NCBI GenBank assembly: GCA_024643915.1
Contig: JAHEMB010000029.1
Location: 1-13,157, forward strand
Reading direction: 5' to 3'
Length of the DNA stretch: 13,157 nucleotides
Origin: Rhodothermaceae bacterium
GTDB taxonomy: Bacteria > Bacteroidota > Rhodothermia > Rhodothermales > JAHEMB01
Shown here: positions 13,101-13,157 of the stretch, piece by piece
Numbering within the stretch: the stretch's first letter is position 1
How the letters are laid out: each line of letters starts with the position of its first letter
The notes under the pieces: model-generated
The model's input: only the letters and a program-made list of their open reading frames with translations
What the model was told of the DNA's origin: nothing
Databases searched by the model: none
Translations under genes and position numbers: made by a program

Positions 13101-13146
13101 GCACGATGGTCACCGTTTCGAGACGGACCGCGACGAGGTCCTCCAC
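10135..13146 (-). CDS. Membrane-anchored metallophosphoesterase fused to a PI3/4-kinase/HipA-like domain
   Basis: A protein of about 1003 residues. Four predicted membrane helices (about 9-28, 36-58, 66-85, 96-115) precede a soluble part. Positive residues after helices 1 and 3 suggest that the soluble part is periplasmic. A calcineurin-like metallophosphoesterase domain (about 138-455) has all its metal ligands: D146 (GDAG), D185 (AGDLVY), N232-H233 (GNHDWG), H327 (THHP), H392/H394 (GHDH). A Pro/Ala/Glu-rich linker (about 490-560) leads to a domain with GGMQTVGIRL (624-633), K648, the loop GDWDRHSDNW (775-784) and PRDRDWAF (801-808), which resemble the ATP-site lysine, catalytic loop and metal-binding DFG region of PI3/4-kinase/HipA-like folds. 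The C-terminus ends soon after that domain. Start: GTG 13146, but the frame is open to the window edge, so the true start may lie outside. The 3' end abuts the recR remnant. Confidence 0.8.
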   Translation of the reverse strand: MEDLVAVRLETVTIVLGLLAGGYLAYRMPHRFLRAVLRGLVGLVGGVVVGGLLGLLLWRSGEGMWSGAIIGSALAFLAVTALALRAVKSRALSYTDLGATALVGLAVLVAFIAGLRPLAPVEVPPIEPAPLPALDAVDEVVFIIGDAGATKAERTPLLEALQFDVEHWSAALARDSAVSVVYAGDLVYPVGVRDRNHPAFPQDSTRLWNQIALVGGPEARRFNTLGLFVPGNHDWGNTNAERGLNRILNLADQLNIAHQAGLATYLVPEAGGPGPYVRDVRDNVRFVFLDTHWFLRNRSSAERAVFLERLADALDGAGDRHVIIVTHHPYQSAGPHGTIVPGYRSWGVEYLLRQSGAIVQDLNSPVYEKLLQGMKQIFASAAHPPLVFAGGHDHSLQVIERQAESDPAYMLVSGAGSKVSSIRTLPGMHYGAERPGYMMLLFRKDGAVDLFVIAGEPGLLNCIGESEAALRSCMTQGENTFDIVYGQTIAEAPDDPVLTPSAEANEDDSTALGEVANVQAATPTEPPVAARRFAWWTRQRLPADAPIAEADEAIEIPPPAVPARVLYFRPDSVVTTAGASYLAGPLHRFMLGDLNRHLWDVPIRLPVLNLDSLGTDVTVEELTGGMQTVGIRLTTGEGLTYQFRNIVKVATRGLKSEVAKATVGQVLEDQLASQFPLGAMIVAELLRDADVLVARPRPVVMPNDERLGDYRPYFAGRVGWIELRPDERDDGQPGFAGSSHILGGDDIFEELREDPSSFADARTYLRARLIDFLVGDWDRHSDNWRWARFDEAGGARWAPIPRDRDWAFARSDGVASKVSPLFFERYVGFSAEMPPMDRLASSGYPLDHRVLSPLPRAVFTNEARALQQTLSDSALVAALSVLPPAYQALERDRLLRELQARRALLPQMADAFYDLLAQTVQIHGYDGVVDTVRLESLDENRFRVRAWTEGRPDRPYFDRTMDRSETRRVQLFLHSDDAVEQPPSFPAEVQRVQPEEEAAKRDY

Positions 13147-13157
13147 CGCGAAAACGT

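Overview
The window reads as ordinary chromosome of a high-GC, Gram-negative member of the Bacteroidota/Rhodothermota side of the tree. Four things point there. The M23 peptidase begins with a Tyr-rich start typical of that group. A 72-residue DUF2795-type protein is present. HPr kinase occurs in a genome that also encodes an Omp85 outer-membrane protein. Most starts lack a clear Shine-Dalgarno sequence. This placement is inference from protein style; there is no rRNA in the window.

Layout: every gene but one is on the minus strand, so transcription runs from high to low coordinates. From the right edge: a large membrane-anchored metallophosphoesterase with a C-terminal kinase-like domain (10135-13146); a 3' remnant of recR directly abutting it (10010-10138); a promoter and an operator-like dyad (9819-9869); a degenerate galactokinase-family protein (8443-9753); a MoxR AAA+ ATPase (7242-8237); a plus-strand four-helix-bundle (S23/IVS family) gene inside a 470-bp inverted-repeat element (6773-7242); HPr kinase/phosphorylase (5755-6771); an AT-rich intergenic stretch with two dyads; a sigma70-like promoter and a strongly structured leader RNA (5279-5536); an M23 peptidase (4289-5278); DUF2795 and an Omp85/BamA-TamA-type protein as a tight pair (1305-4095); a cyclic-nucleotide-binding-domain protein (563-1141); and the first 152 residues of an RlmD-type 23S rRNA uracil methyltransferase running off the left edge (1-456).

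The genes do not form one pathway. DUF2795-Omp85 and the M23 peptidase are envelope genes. HprK, and possibly the galactokinase-like protein, suggest carbon-status regulation.

The most striking structure lies between genes. At least four intergenic spaces carry arrays of 7-bp (once 8-bp) degenerate units arranged as inverted pairs. The unit sequence differs from site to site, but the design is the same, and several arrays run into the start or stop codon of a neighbouring gene. The best example encloses the four-helix-bundle gene with 38-bp arms that match at 33 positions, filling the whole space between moxR and hprK. It looks like a small mobile or formerly mobile cargo element.
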